Assembly: GCF_000346465.2 (NCBI RefSeq)
Contig: NC_034009.1
Span: 5,293,269 to 5,357,268 of the forward strand
Origin: Prunus persica
Lineage: Eukaryota; Streptophyta; Magnoliopsida; Rosales; Rosaceae
DNA length: 64,000 bases
Direction: 5' to 3'
Notes under the pieces: model-generated
The model's database searches: none
Told to the model about the DNA's origin: nothing
The model's input: the letters and a program-made list of their open reading frames with translations, nothing else
Made by a program: the position numbers and the translations under genes
Shown: in pieces, positions 1 through 11,766 of the stretch
Layout: each line of letters starts with the position of its first letter
How positions within the stretch are numbered: position 1 is the first letter of the stretch

Positions 1-199
1 GATTCTTCAAAGTTATCAGTTCCTTATTCAACCTTGAAACCACTAACTATTCAAATAAAAACGCCAGACATCACAGATTTTCCAATTTCCTAAAATTACT
101 CCAATTATTTTGGAATATTGATACAAATAGCTGAATATATAGCATGAGCATGGTGCATGCATAATTACATAAATGATCCAAAAAAGAAAAGGAAAAAAC

Positions 200-373
200 C
201 TGGTGCTCTACACTGAGAGATTCGAGGCCAGAGAGCAGCCATGTGAGAGCAACAAAGGAGATAATGAAGAGTGTCAACAGCTGCGGGCTCCTCAGGTTAT
301 GCTGCGGGTGAAGATATCTCCACCCTCTCCACCACCACGATTGCGATGAAGAAGATAACGATTTTTTTCCCAT
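200..373 (-). CDS. First exon of an unknown small membrane protein (partial)
   Basis: The minus strand reads from an ATG at 373 through 58 codons to a good splice donor (CACCAG/GTTTTT) at 200/199, after which the frame is intron-like, so the rest of the gene lies to the left of the window or is not recognisable in 1-199. The exon encodes a basic, serine-rich start (MGKKSLSSSSQSWWW), a stretch with HPQHNLRSPQ, and one hydrophobic segment at about residues 31-50 (LLTLFIISFVALTWLL). This looks like a type II signal anchor or single transmembrane helix. I do not recognise the family. The region upstream of the ATG is AT-rich and has no competing in-frame start. It could be the anchor exon of a Golgi or ER enzyme, but nothing visible here proves that. 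Confidence 0.5.
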
Positions 374-1123
374 TTTTGGGTTTATTTTTATTTGTTGAGA
401 AAAAAATAAAAAATAAAAGAAAAATGAGTGAGATTTGAGGTAGAAATGAGAATGAAAGCTTTTCGCTTTTGGAACTTTGATTGGCTGCCAAAATGGAAAT
501 GGAAAGTCGTTGGTTTGATTTTGAACTTGGAAGAATGGCGTACTGAGTGGGACGGAGAGAGTCTACGTGGATTGGGCTGGAAACGTTTGGGCCTTACCAA
601 ACTTTAACTTGGTTCCTAGCCCATATTTAAAAACTTTTTCACTATTAGTGCTACGCCAGGAGGGAGTTCAAACTCTGGTGCGACGGAGTGGGTTTATTGT
701 CCGAATCAACTGGTCTAACTTCCGTCTGCATAATATACGCGTGATATTGAGAGACGGATGAATACTCTTTAATCCCTTGAACTATATATGCTTCGTTTTG
801 TTCCAGACATATTTTAAATCATTACTTGCAATGTGTTTCAACATTTTTAATCTTAGGGATTATCGGTGTTGGTTCATTTTCTTGGAGAAACAGTCAGTTT
901 ATTGCAACCATTCAAAATTTAAAAAAATGACATTAACTAATGCACTTCGCCATCTACCCCCTGATATGCCAGTCAAGACTTCAAATTTCCGTAACCTCAT
1001 TGTCCAAGTCGTGCAACAGAGAGGCAGGCCAAAGAGAGCCACTCAAAACACCACAAACAAAACCATCAATCTAGCATTTGACATATAGTACAGTACAATG
1101 AACTTGTTTCCACCCATCTACAT
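374..1123. other. Intergenic region, no gene seen
   Basis: This space separates the start of the left-edge gene from the 3' end of the coiled-coil gene. It is AT-rich. The open stretches on the plus strand at 567-761 and 777-1088 have no recognisable composition or similarity, so I see only probable promoter sequence for the first gene and 3' flank of the second. Confidence 0.5.
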
Positions 1124-2842
1124 CTAGCCCTCATCTGAATGAGGAAACTTGCGCTTTAAGATCTCATTCTCCTTCCTCAGCTTCATAATCTTGGTCTTAA
1201 GTGTTTCAACCTGCCAAATCGAATTCGAATCTCGTTGCTGCTCAACGAGCTTTGATCTGCTAACCAGCACTAAGGGTAGCAGCAAACAAATCATTAGTTT
1301 TTGGCAGGCCAAAACAACCACCAAGAAATGACATGTAAAATAATTTGAATAGCAAGAGAAACTGAAAGCAACCTCACACTCACATTCCTTCTGTAAGTCC
1401 TGGAGTTTTTTACTCGACTCATTTTTCTCCTCCTGTTCAATTGCAAGACAGTCCTTTAAATCCTGAATCTCCAGAATATCTGCAAAGGAACAATTATCCA
1501 ATTGATCAACATGAGCATGCTGTACCTGGTAGGTACTTGCTAACAGAGATAAAAACGAAAGGAGTTCATTGGGACCTCACATTTTGATTCCACATCTAAC
1601 TGCACATGATCCAACCTGCTTGCTAGAACATGCAGATGGGATTTATGAGCTGCTAAATCCCGTTGAAGGTGATCAATGGTTGCTTCATTTGTCGCCTTCT
1701 CAAGCATAAACCCTCTGATATAAGCAAACAGTATTAACATTTTACGTAGAGTAAATTTCTTTCCCTACACATTCTAAGTTCGTCAAACTGTGGATTGAAA
1801 CTATACTTTTAAACACGGTTTCATCTATATTCATTGATTCAAATTGACGGTCGGTTTCATCTATATTCATTGATTCAAATTGACGGTCTAACAATGTAAC
1901 ATACCTGCTACGAAGACTACTCTTAATACACGTAGATAAAAACCATATATTTAGACAAGATTTCATCTTGACAGTCTGATAACATCCCATACTCGCTATA
2001 AAAAAAGATAGCAAAAGAAGCTTTCTTATATCCTTTGACATTTGCAACGTTAGCCATAATTCGATACTCAAATAGTTTCAAAACAATCCTCAAAGATATT
2101 CAAGTATCAAATTTGGGCTAAAGTTGCAATATTTTTCAATAAAAAACTATATTTTGGTATTCACTGAAAAACTCACCTAATTTGAGCCTCCAAGTCATCA
2201 ACCTTGGCAGCACAGTCTTGCTTAGCCAATTCCATGGCCTTCCTACGCTCTTCTTCTTTACTGAGGCACTCCTCCCTCATCCTCTTCACCTCTTCTTTCA
2301 AGCCCTGGCTTGAGCTACGGCGTTCTAGCTGATCGGCAACATTGTTCAAACACTCGGTGTACAATCTGGTCAATCGCTCATTTTCTGCAACATTATCAAA
2401 TCAAATCAACGCTTTCCAAATCAGTAATCTGGAACAGTGAACTCGAAAACGCTGCGTTTAATTATCAAGAAGAAGTGACCGGCCTTGCTTAAGATTGTTG
2501 CAGGTGAATTCCAGAGCTTCTCGCTTCTTGGCCTCGGCATTACACGTGGAATTCGCCAACTGGATCTCTGCCACGCCGCTCTTGAAATCCTGAGAATTCT
2601 GAGTTTGAATTAAGAAAGAAAAAAGAAAATCATCGATCGGTTTGTTTGGCTGCCGAGAAAAGCTCGTTTTCTCTTTTTTTTTTTCTTTTTTTTTTTTTCC
2701 GTGGTTTGCTAGGCAGCCAAACGGAATCGGAATATAGGATAGTCAGGAAGGAAGGAGGAAGAGGAAGATTTGTACCTACCTGGTAGATTTGATCGAAAGT
2801 GGAAAGCAGAGAATCCATTTCTTTGTCACTGGTTGCCGCCAT
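1124..2842 (-). CDS. Coiled-coil protein resembling Arabidopsis At-4/1
   Basis: Six exons join in frame to 234 residues: 2842-2780, 2589-2484, 2384-2177, 1714-1581, 1479-1373 and 1210-1124 (705 nt including the stop). The product starts MAATSDKEMDSLLSTFDQIY and is almost entirely charged heptad-type helix rich in E, K and R, ending RKENEILKRKFPHSDEG, so a long coiled coil is the main feature. There is no signal peptide or membrane segment. The beginning and the NERLTRLYTE segment match what I remember of At-4/1, a plant coiled-coil protein found through its interaction with a viral movement protein and linked to intercellular trafficking. That identification is from memory. All junctions are GT/AG except intron 2, where keeping the frame seems to need a GC donor at 2483 (AAG/GCCGGT). 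The 36-bp tandem duplication lies in intron 3. Confidence 0.75.
1817..1888. repeat. 36-bp unit duplicated exactly in tandem
   Basis: Two perfect head-to-tail copies (1817-1852 and 1853-1888) of a unit beginning GGTTTCATCTATATTC and ending ATTGACGGTC lie in intron 3 of the coiled-coil gene. The lack of any difference between copies implies a recent local slippage or duplication event. Confidence 0.95.
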
Positions 2843-3102
2843 TTTCTCTCCTTTTCCAATTGCTGCACTTCAGCGCCTTTCTATTTCTTTCTATTTTTTG
2901 TTTTTGTTTTTGTTTTTTGTTTTTCGTTTTTAATGTTTGGATATGGTCTGGGCTGGGTTAGGTTGGATTGGGTTGGGTTGAGTTTGGATAAAATTAGTGA
3001 AGGAAATTTCATGTAAGTATAAAATAAAAATAAATGAAAGAAAATATACCGTTTATGAGAAAATTTTATCTAAATATTAATGGTTAGTTAAAATTTATAC
3101 AA

Positions 3103-3258
3103 GAGGTTTGTAGCTCAAATGATTAGCAGCAATTAAGTCACTCCATGTAATGTTCAAATTTCTCTTTCACCAATATCGCTTGTACATAAAAACAAAAACA
3201 TGAATAGTTATGCTATCAACCATTAATTTCCTTCTACATTAAAAAAAAAAAAAAAAAA
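3103..3258 (+). mobile_element. SINE-like retroposon with poly(A) tail
   Basis: A tRNA-like beginning contains an A-box-like TAGCTCAAATGATTAG, followed about 35 bp later by a B-box-like GTTCAAATTTC, and the unit ends in an uninterrupted run of A at 3241-3258. This is the usual layout of a tRNA-derived plant SINE. Flanking target duplications were not resolved. It sits between the receptor kinase 3' end and the coiled-coil gene start; the rest of 2843-3425 shows no gene, only T-rich simple sequence around 2888-2930. Confidence 0.45.
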
Positions 3259-3425
3259 GACCTTTTGAGAAATATTAAGGGGATAGATGGCTATACTTGC
3301 AATTATAAATGAGGTACACTTTGCATATTGGTTTAGGGTAGCCAAGTGTAGCAAAAAATACACAAAAACTAACAACGAAATTGTGCACACATGGACAACC
3401 ATGGCAATCCCGCGGTCACTAAACA

Positions 3426-6400
3426 CTAAACCCTATTTCTTCTATTTCCAAGTGCCAATTTTATTTTCATGAGCTTGGTCACCACATCCTTGAAGTCCAT
3501 TCTTTCCTCTGGCACTTGTTCACAACACCTCAAGCTTATTTCCATGATGGACAAAATGATATTTTTTGTAGCATTTACGTTTCTGCCCTCTTCTATGCTC
3601 AATAAACCAGCATCCACTACTTCTAAACAATTGTTGGGGAGTGACTCATTTATCCATTGTCTCAAAGTCTGTTCTCCGGCAAACATTTCATCTGTGGGTT
3701 TCTTTCTCGTGATTATTTCCAACATCATTATCCCATAGCTATAAACATCACCTTTTGTAGACACTTTTCCTGTAGAACCATATTCTGTGGACACACATCA
3801 ATTGTAAAACAATTTAGAGTGTTAGTCTTAGTCTCACGCGGGATGTGACACAATCTCAGTTGTTGATGATTATTATGGGCTCCATAATCGATGAGTGTGA
3901 ATCCCGTTGTTTGGCTCATAAACATCAACACCGGAAATTGTGTCATGAGCAATAGATATGCTAGCATTTCCTATCAACTAATCTACGACGAGATATCAAT
4001 AATTCACCATCAAATTTCAGGTTTGCATAAGTTAAGGACAATTAGTTAATCTTAGTAACTAAAATACATAAATTACTTGCTTTACCTGGTGCAACGTAGC
4101 CAAGTGTACCAATTGTTCTGGTTTGTGTTTCGTCTTTATTTTTTGCCAAGATTTTTGCAAGACCAAAGTCTCCCACATGTGCAACCATGTCTTCATCGAG
4201 AAGGATATTGCTAGGCTTCAAATCACAGTGCACCACAACTTCTGCTTGGCCATGGTGAAGATATTCCAGAGCTAAGGCAATATCAACCATCATGCTCACT
4301 CTTTGTACAAGATTCAGACAATAGTTGTGAGAGTATAACCACTTCTCAAGGCTGCCATTACACATGTATTGCAGCACCAAAGCTCTTACCTCATGGCTTG
4401 AGCATGAAGTTATGACCTTGACAAGATTTCTGTGCCGGATTGTTCTCCACACCTTACATTCCGCATCGAAACTTTTTAAGGCACCCTCCATTTGCAAGTT
4501 TAGAACTTTCACAGCAACCGTTGTTCCATTAGACAGTATCCCCTTGTACACAGAACCAAAACTTCCTACTCCGAGTGCGTTGCTTTCGCAGAAATCATTA
4601 GTAGCACGTCGAAGTTCTTGATATGATATCATTCTATGCTCTATCGCCGATAACGTGGGTTCAACTGAGCTTGGAAGGCCTGCATTTCTTTTTTTATGGT
4701 ACTTTATCAACCTATAAACGAGAGCTGCAAGGATCATCGTGGAGGCAATGGCTGGAAGAATATACTTGAACAAATGAAGTGCTGCCTTATAATTTTGAGT
4801 GCTTTGAGGGGTGCAATTTCGGACACCAAAATCTGGTCTCCCACAAAGTTCTCCATTCTCCAAAAATGATTGGGCAGTGAAGTTGGCAAAAGGTCCGCCA
4901 GAAGGAATCTGTCCCGACAGATGATTGAAAGAGAAATTCAAATGCTCGAGATATTTGAGTGTTTCCAGAGACTTTGGTATTGTGCCAGATAAACTGTTGT
5001 GTGATAGGTCCAAATCTTCCAACCCTTTCAGATCACCAAAAGTTTTTGGAACGTTTCCTACAAACAGGTTGTTTGACAAATTGAGAGAGCGTAGGCTTTG
5101 AAAAGCTGCAATGACGCTTGGAATGTTTCCAGCAATTTGGTTCCAAGATAAATCTATCACTTGAACAGCATTCAACTTTGTCATTCCTTGAGGTAAGTTG
5201 CCATCAAAAGAATTGAATGACAAATTTAAGACCAACAGACTTTCAAGGTTCCACAAGCTCATGGGTATCGATGATGTCAAGCTGTTGGAGTCTAGGAGAA
5301 CTATTTGAAGGCGCCTGAGGTTTCCTATGCAAATTGGGATCAATCCAGAGATTTTGTTGTTTGATAGCAATATTTCCCCTAGGTTCTTCAGGTGACAAAG
5401 CTCATTCGGAACGAACCCTTCAATGCTATTGTTTTGAAGATGCAATCTTTGCAAAGTTTCCAATCCTCTAATTGATGATGGTATTTTTCCACTCAGATTG
5501 TTGTGAGCTAAGTAAAGGAAGGTCAAGTTCCTCAAGGAACCAATGCTCTTGGGTATATGGCCTCTAATTTGGCATGCAGGTGCATAAATTACCTGGAGGG
5601 ACTGAGAGAAGTTTCCAATGGAATCGGGTATGATGCCATTTAGAGGATTTTCATACAAAATTATATATTCCAGTGAACTAGAATTCAACAAAGAAGAAAG
5701 GAATCTAAGCTCATCGAACCCGGGTTCTCCCGTTAGCTGATTTCTTGCCAAATTAAGGAATTGGAGATGTTTCAAGCTACCAAGATTCATGGGTATTGGT
5801 CCATAGAGCAAGTTGTTGTCAGCATCAAGCTGAGTGAGCTTAGTAAAATTTGAAAAATAAGTTGGGATAGGTCCTGTAATTTGATTGGTATGAAAAAGTA
5901 AGGAATTGAGGTTAGGAAGAAAAACTGCAGAGGAAGGAAACTCTCCAGAAAGAGCATTGGATTGCATTTCTAAACCTTCCAAGGAGGAGATGTTGAAGAT
6001 TACTTGAGGTATTGGACCTGTTAGGCTATTAAAAGCCAAGCCCAAAAAAGCTAGATTAGAAAGATGTCCCAAATTGCCTGGAATATTTCCCTCTATGTTA
6101 TTGCGTCCCACAGCAAATCTCTTCAAGTTGGACATGTTTCCAATTGAAGGAGATATAGTACCTGTCAGCTTATTACCACCAAGGTATAGGATTTGAAGAT
6201 GTTGCAAGCTCCAAACTTCTTCTGGGATGCTTCCAACAAAGCTATTGTATGACAGAGATAAGATCTTAAGCTCTCTGCATTGACCAATTCTAGAAGGGAT
6301 CTTGCCACTGAACTTGTTGAAAGAGAATGAAATGTTTTGGATATTTGGCCAATAATGGCAAAGGTCCACAGGAAGACTTCCTGAGATGCTGTTCTTAGGT

Positions 6401-7092
6401 AGAGAAATCATTGTTAGAGAAGTTAGGTTAAGGAGAGCAGAAGAGAATGAACCTGTGAGGCCGCTCTCGTCCAAGCTCAATCTTTCCAATGTTGAAATGT
6501 TACCCAAGGGTGAAGGAATTGTACCCGTGAGATTATTCAGGCCGAGGAATAACGTACGGAGTCTAGGTAGGAAACCCAACTCCCTAGGTATAGGACCTGT
6601 TAGCCTGTTTACTTCAAGGACTAGGACTTCGAGATTCTGGCAATGGTACAAAGTTGGAGGGATGCTTCCTTGCAGCTGGTTGTTATGCAATAAAAGTGAC
6701 CTCAGGCGATGTAAACGGCTGATTTCATTAGGCAAGGGCCCAAAGAAGCTGTTGTTTCGAAGATCGAGCGAGACGAGGAAGGAGAGGTTGCCAATATGAG
6801 GGGAAATGGTGCCTTGGAGAGCCATATAGGAAAGCTTTAAGGCTGTGACTCTTTGCCTGCGTTTGCTACAAAAGACCCCAACCCAATTACAGAAGCTTGT
6901 TTTGGTAGTCCAGTTACCACCCAAAACAATATTGGTGGGGTCAAAACTGAGTTTAGATTGGATGGCAAGGAGGGCAGATTGATCTGTGAAGTTGGAAGTT
7001 GATGAAGATATGGCAGACTGAAGGAAGCATGAGTAGTGCAATAATACAACTCCAAAAAGAAAGAGAATTTTTGGGCATTTCATCATGAACAT
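3426..7092 (-). CDS. Leucine-rich-repeat receptor-like kinase, subfamily XII type (non-RD)
   Basis: Two exons, 7092-4086 and 3784-3426, join across a 301-bp GT/AG intron in the activation segment (VAP/EYGS). The protein has a signal peptide (about residues 4-26), a cap domain with CNWVGVFC, more than twenty LRRs of the form LxxLxLxxNxLxGxIP, a transmembrane helix near residue 777 and a cytoplasmic Ser/Thr kinase. Kinase motifs are GVGSFGSVYKG, VAVKVLNL, HCDLKPSN, DFGLAK and GDVYSYGIMMLE. Cysteine instead of arginine before the catalytic Asp makes it a non-RD kinase, typical of innate immune receptors such as FLS2, EFR and Xa21. The frame stays open upstream to an ATG at 7203, but a TATA-like box lies between, so I chose the ATG at 7092 (MFMMKCPK), which gives 1121 residues; ATGs at 7086 and 7083 are also possible. 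The ligand is unknown. Expected location is the plasma membrane. Confidence 0.9.
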
Positions 7093-7170
7093 GATGGGCA
7101 GTTTGGATGTAATATTAAGGTAAAGGCTCAAGTTTGGTTTGATCGTGTGTAAATTTGCATGATCGGCCAT

Positions 7171-7184
7171 CCCTTTATATAATA
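7171..7184 (-). promoter_or_regulatory. TATA-like box of the receptor kinase gene
   Basis: On the minus strand the sequence is TATTATATAAAGGG, about 80 bp before the ATG at 7092. A start site 25-35 bp downstream would exclude the ATG at 7203 from the transcript, which is the main reason for choosing the shorter protein. Confidence 0.5.
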
Positions 7185-7204
7185 GTAGTGACAAGATAGC
7201 CATT

Positions 7205-8608
7205 TTCCTGGAGCTTTGACTTCAACAATTAACCCTTGTTTTCTTGTACTTCCATCAGCATCAATAATTTATGAGTGGGACCATATAACTTACTATTAAC
7301 TTCTTTTTCTTTTTCTTTTTTGTTAATTGGGTCAAATTTTGGAACGGGAAGTGGAGGTGCCATTAGAGTTTGGAATATGAGACAACTTATTTGCACGCGC
7401 AAATGCTTTTACAATCGAGCTATTGACTTGTTGGCAACTTATTAATAGCTAAATTAGTAAGCATATATAGATATACATGCATGGTTTTTTTTATTACAAG
7501 TAATACTCTAAATTATAAAGGGATGACGTATTTTTCTCATATACACTACAACAGTGTTATGAGGTTTTGAACTTGAGATTACTATTCTGCAAATCAAGAT
7601 CTTTTTCTATTGGATTAGACTCTATTGACTATATATATATGTATTTAATCTCTAATCAATTTCTAATAATCATTAATATTCTAATTAAAATCTCGACAAA
7701 CAATCTCAAACAACCTTAATTAGATCCAATGTCATGCATTCCACGCTACGCCAACATCCAAACTTAATATTGGGACTAATAAATCATCATGAAATAGTGA
7801 ATTTGGATTCACTTTTTTTTTTTCTCTTTCATGTTTATCAAACATAATCACATTGGCCGTCTATTTTCACCAACTTGTCATATTTCATTAACATGGGAAA
7901 CCAAAAAATTCTGCACATTGTGTTTCCATTGTCCATGTGTAGGGCAGTCGTCTCTTGGGGTCTGAGGGCCAAAAGGTCAGTCATCTTTAAGTCCCATCAA
8001 GGTGCTAGAGTCTTTGAAGACCAGAAATTTATAGTCCTTGTCTATAGGTCCCTCGTCCCAGCAGATTGAATATTCAACTTTCTCGACATGTCTTGAAGCA
8101 ATTTGTGCCATGGAATGGAAGTCTCTCTCTTAAGTCAACTTCCAATGAAATGACAGAAAGCGGAAATTGTGAAAAATTTCGTTGCTTGATAAATTTGTGG
8201 GATTTACATATTCACATTTCAGCACTACTCAACGAGACGATTAAATTTTTATGAGCAAGTGGATAAAGCAAAAAATTTCTTCTTGTTTTTTAAACTATAG
8301 GTTTTAGTATTCAAAGAGCCTCCTATCTTGGCTTCTTAGCTAATTGGAGAGGATTGTGAGAAATGCGTACTCCAACAATCTTTTAAGGGCTCGTCATTTT
8401 ATTTTTAATCTTTCATATAATATATTAGACAATAGGGTAATATACGACTTCAAATGCATGAGTGAATACTCTTACCAACTTACTAAATAGTATTCATTTC
8501 AAAACCATACTTTTCAGCTTTTAAGTTTGAGGTTTAAGGGGGGAAAAAAAAAGTTTGAGGAGAGACTTAAAATATTTCATTTGCTCTCTACATTAACTTG
8601 GAAATTGT
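7205..8608. other. Upstream flank of the receptor kinase, no gene seen
   Basis: AT-rich sequence. A stretch at about 7500-7620 reads like a decayed minus-strand SINE, with the phrase GAACTTGAGATTACTATTCT resembling the complement of a tRNA B-box region, and related phrases recur near 12300-12400 and 38150-38275. Two plus-strand open stretches (7875-8069 and 8066-8254) show no recognisable protein. Confidence 0.4.
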
Positions 8609-8616
8609 GTTAAAAG

Positions 8617-9397
8617 CTATGTTGCACGGACATTCCAAACTGCTGGAGTGTCGAACACTCCGACATGGCTCTGACATGTCTCTGACACGCATTGGACATG
8701 GTCAAAGGTTGGGACACGGTCAAGACACGGCTCCGACACGGTCAAGACATGGCAGGGACTAATTTGAAAATTTTAAAATAAAATCTGAGGTCTAAACTTG
8801 ATTTTTAAAACTTAGGTGGATTTATTTGTAATATTTTTAAAAATAAGGGCTAAAAGTGGAAAAATAATTTTTAAAACCTAAATCTCACTTTTTCTGCTGC
8901 CAAAGTTCATTTCCTCCGTCACAGCTATTCTCCCCCACTTCTTCTGGTTTTGCACAAGGTAAGTCTCTTTGCAATTTTTTTTTTCTTTGTTTTCAAATGC
9001 ATTTATTTATGTTCTCTATTTTCTTTTTTTATCTCCTTCCACAGCAGTAGAAGGGCTGGACTTGGTGGTGAGGTGACAATTCTTTCTTCTATTTTTTTTT
9101 TAAGAGAAACACAACAAATAATAACAACAACAATGAAGACATAGATGCTTGAAGAAGATTGAGAGTTAGATCATTTATGTTTTATTTTGTGGTCTATTAA
9201 TTATTATGTATAGATGATGAACATTAGTTATTTGTTTTGTTTTATGGAATTATGTGACATTGAAGTATTGAGAATAAATTATTATTTTAATTGTCGTGTC
9301 CTAACCGTACCCGTGTCCTAATTTTTTGAGATTTTCCATGTTGCCGTGTCCCCGTGTCGCCTTCTCATGTCCCCGTACCCGTGTCCATGCAACATAC
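8617..9397. mobile_element. Non-autonomous hAT-like DNA transposon
   Basis: The ends are imperfect inverted copies (TATGTTGCACGGACA at the left; the complement of the right end reads TATGTTGCATGGACAC). Both subterminal regions are rich in GACACGG-type repeats. The element is flanked by an exact 8-bp direct repeat GTTAAAAG at 8609-8616 and 9398-9405. An 8-bp target duplication is the signature of the hAT superfamily. The 781-bp interior has no transposase frame, so it would depend on a transposase supplied elsewhere. Part of the interior (8890-8960) looks like captured transcribed sequence ending in a donor-like GGTAAG, but this is uncertain. Confidence 0.7.
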
Positions 9398-9405
9398 GTT
9401 AAAAG

Positions 9406-10751
9406 TATAAGACACGACACAATTGCAAGTGAGATATTCAAAGATTTTTTTGAGTCTTCGTTTGTAGTGTATATAAAGATCAATCCACCACGTATTCAAC
9501 AAGTTTTGGCTCCATTTCACACTCACAGTCCTTGTTTGATAAAGACCTCTCACAAATCTAACTCCATCTCTCTCGACCGACCTGAGAGTCCCCAGATATT
9601 TATTTCCAATGTTTTCCGTTCTAATTAAGTTCAAAACAAGGCAACCTTTATGATTTCCACGTGTATCAATAGCCAGAAATTGTGGATGCGCTCAAGTACT
9701 AATTGACAATACAATGTGTTAGTATTAATTTTGTGATTGGCATTTCCTAGAGACAAATTAGACTAAGTATAGATGGTAAATTAGTTGTGATGGTGGCTGT
9801 CAAAATTCCAAGATATGCTCTGAAGACTTATATGTCAACCAACGATCACTAAGGTAAATTCTTCATTCAATCATGTATCTTGATTGTGGTATTTCAAGCA
9901 TTATTTCAAACTCACAATCTGATTAACATTTTGATTAAGAAGTCTTTTTATTTTAAGAAAGATTAATTTATTTTATAAATTGCTTTCTAGTTTTGAGCCT
10001 TAAAAGTCTTCTTTGATTGAAAATCAATTAGTCTGATTTTGGAAAATTAATCTGTTGATTAGGAACTAATTGATCTTGTTTCAAGTTTTGAAAACCATTA
10101 TAAAAAGCAAGGCTTGGTTTTCATTCGTTCAACAATTTTCAATGACTAGGGTATTTCTTGAGTTTTCATATACACAAAAGAAAGTTGTTGAGCTTTATTG
10201 TTCATAAGGATAAATCATCAAGAGTAAGATTATCTTGGTGATTTGTCCTTGCATTCATTTGCATAAGTTACAAGGTTCTCATACCTCCGGTGAGATTGGA
10301 TCGATCGCGCCAAGAATCAGATTCAACATAAGGAGAGAATGAGAAATCCCGCTAGAAGTTGAGTTACGAAGAAGTTGTTACGTTGTCTAGAGTGTCTAGG
10401 ACAAGTTTGTATACTTTTTGTAATCATCGTTTTATAGTGAATTTGCCTTGGACTATCAGATCCTGTGAATTTTCCCCAGAGTGGGGTATTACCACGCAAA
10501 ATACTTTCTTGTTTTTCTCTGCTTTTACGTTCTGAACTGTACAAGATTGATACATCGTATCAATCCCCTTGGCATGTTTTATTTGTATTATTGCGATACT
10601 CTTAAGTACTTAAAACACAGAATTTACGTTTTTGGTGTTTTAAGCCATCCTATAGGTATTTTCACAGTGCTAATTCCTCCTTTGGGACTACCCCACAATA
10701 TAATTTTATTATCTAAACAATATCGTTTTATTATCTAAATCTTTTAAACTT
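9406..10751. other. Repeat-derived intergenic DNA, possible LTR remnant
   Basis: From about 9960 to 10560 the sequence resembles the 3' part of a plant LTR: a TATAAAA-type box near 10100, a stretch reading CCCCAGAGTGGGGTATTACC, and no coding potential. I could not find paired termini, a primer binding site or polyprotein fragments, so the assignment rests on style only. No gene is visible. Confidence 0.3.
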
Positions 10752-10951
10752 TAGGTCATCATTTCAAGATCACCCTTGTAAAAGTTTAGCCAAATTGAAA
10801 TTATTTAATCATTTGATTATTATCGTTAATATTTTCATTGTTTTTAGAAAGTATTATGTTGGTCTATATATTTTATTATAACTAAATGACTAAGTGTTGT
10901 CTAATTTAATTTTTTTTATTTTTATCAGGGTGATCTTTGAATGATGACCTA
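10752..10951. mobile_element. 200-bp MITE with 25-bp inverted ends
   Basis: The left end TAGGTCATCATTTCAAGATC and the complement of the right end TAGGTCATCATTCAAAGATC are near-identical inverted repeats, both continuing into a shared CACCCT. The outermost TA on each side could be a TA target duplication, which would place it with Tc1/mariner (Stowaway-type) MITEs. The interior is AT-rich and non-coding. Confidence 0.7.
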
Positions 10952-11467
10952 ATTATAATAATGAACGGTTGAAATCATAAGATATGTGAAGTAGGCCCAA
11001 ATGATTAGTTAGCTAAGCACCATATTAACTTCCTAAACCGGTTGCACTTGAGCTCTCCTGCCCAAGCAAATATACCAAGTACTCTAGAAAAATCAACAAT
11101 GCCAAACAAAATGTTTCTATAAAAACTAATACCTCTTGTTTTGGAAACAAAAATACATATATATCATGGGACTTTATTGAATATACCTAAATCATATGAG
11201 TCAAGGTTGTTCACATACTGTGGTGGTGGTGGTAGAAAACGTGGAGTTGAGGGAGGGTAGGGGAATATAGGTTCGCAGATATTAAACCGAGATTAAGATA
11301 AATAATTATACATAGTTCGTAGATAATTATGTAATCAAAGGGCACAAGAAAATGAAAGGAATGTCTTTTCCACTCAATCAAAGGACCATTTTCAATGAGA
11401 ATATTGTACAACACTGTCTTGAAAACGATACAATTGACACATTGTTGCATATGGCAAGGGTGAAAAC

Positions 11468-11766
11468 ATGACTAAATCTGAAATTAGAAAGGAAAATATG
11501 TATAGGGGAACTGCAACCTTTTTTGCAGCCTCTGCATGCTACGGAAATAATTTCACAGTCTTTACAGTGGATGCAATTGTAGCAGCAAACAGAGTGATAT
11601 GGAACAACAAGAAAGCATGCGGCAGCTTTTATGATGTGTTTTGCATTGGAGCTGTAAATAGTGCAATTTCAAACTCTTGCAAGTATAGTAAGGTGGAACC
11701 ATCAATCTTTCTGAGGAGAGTTTCAGATTGCTTGCTGATCCCAAGGCTGGGAGAATTAAGATTTAA
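11468..11766 (+). pseudogene. Truncated EG45-like (plant natriuretic peptide/expansin-like) pseudogene
   Basis: One frame gives GTATFF, SACYG, VIWNNKKACGSFYDVFC and TGA-type residues of the EG45/PNP double-psi barrel, then loses similarity after SNSCK. From 11704 a second frame gives NLSEESFRLLADPKAGRIKI followed by a stop at 11764. These are the N- and C-terminal parts of one EG45-like domain. The middle block, normally carrying a SVTVKIVD-type strand and a cysteine pair, is missing, and the halves are out of frame. An acceptor-like AG just before GGAACTGCA at about 11503 fits the family's intron position. No signal-peptide exon was recognised upstream. Members are secreted cell-wall or signalling proteins; this copy cannot encode one. 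Confidence 0.7.

Noticed and set aside
2888..2975. Telomere-like text (TTTTTG runs and GGGTTAGGTTGG)
   Set aside because: It does not follow the plant TTTAGGG unit and is simple T- and G-rich sequence upstream of the coiled-coil gene.
6386..6799. 137-residue plus-strand frame
   Set aside because: It is antisense to the LRR coding exon and reflects the repetitive LRR codons.
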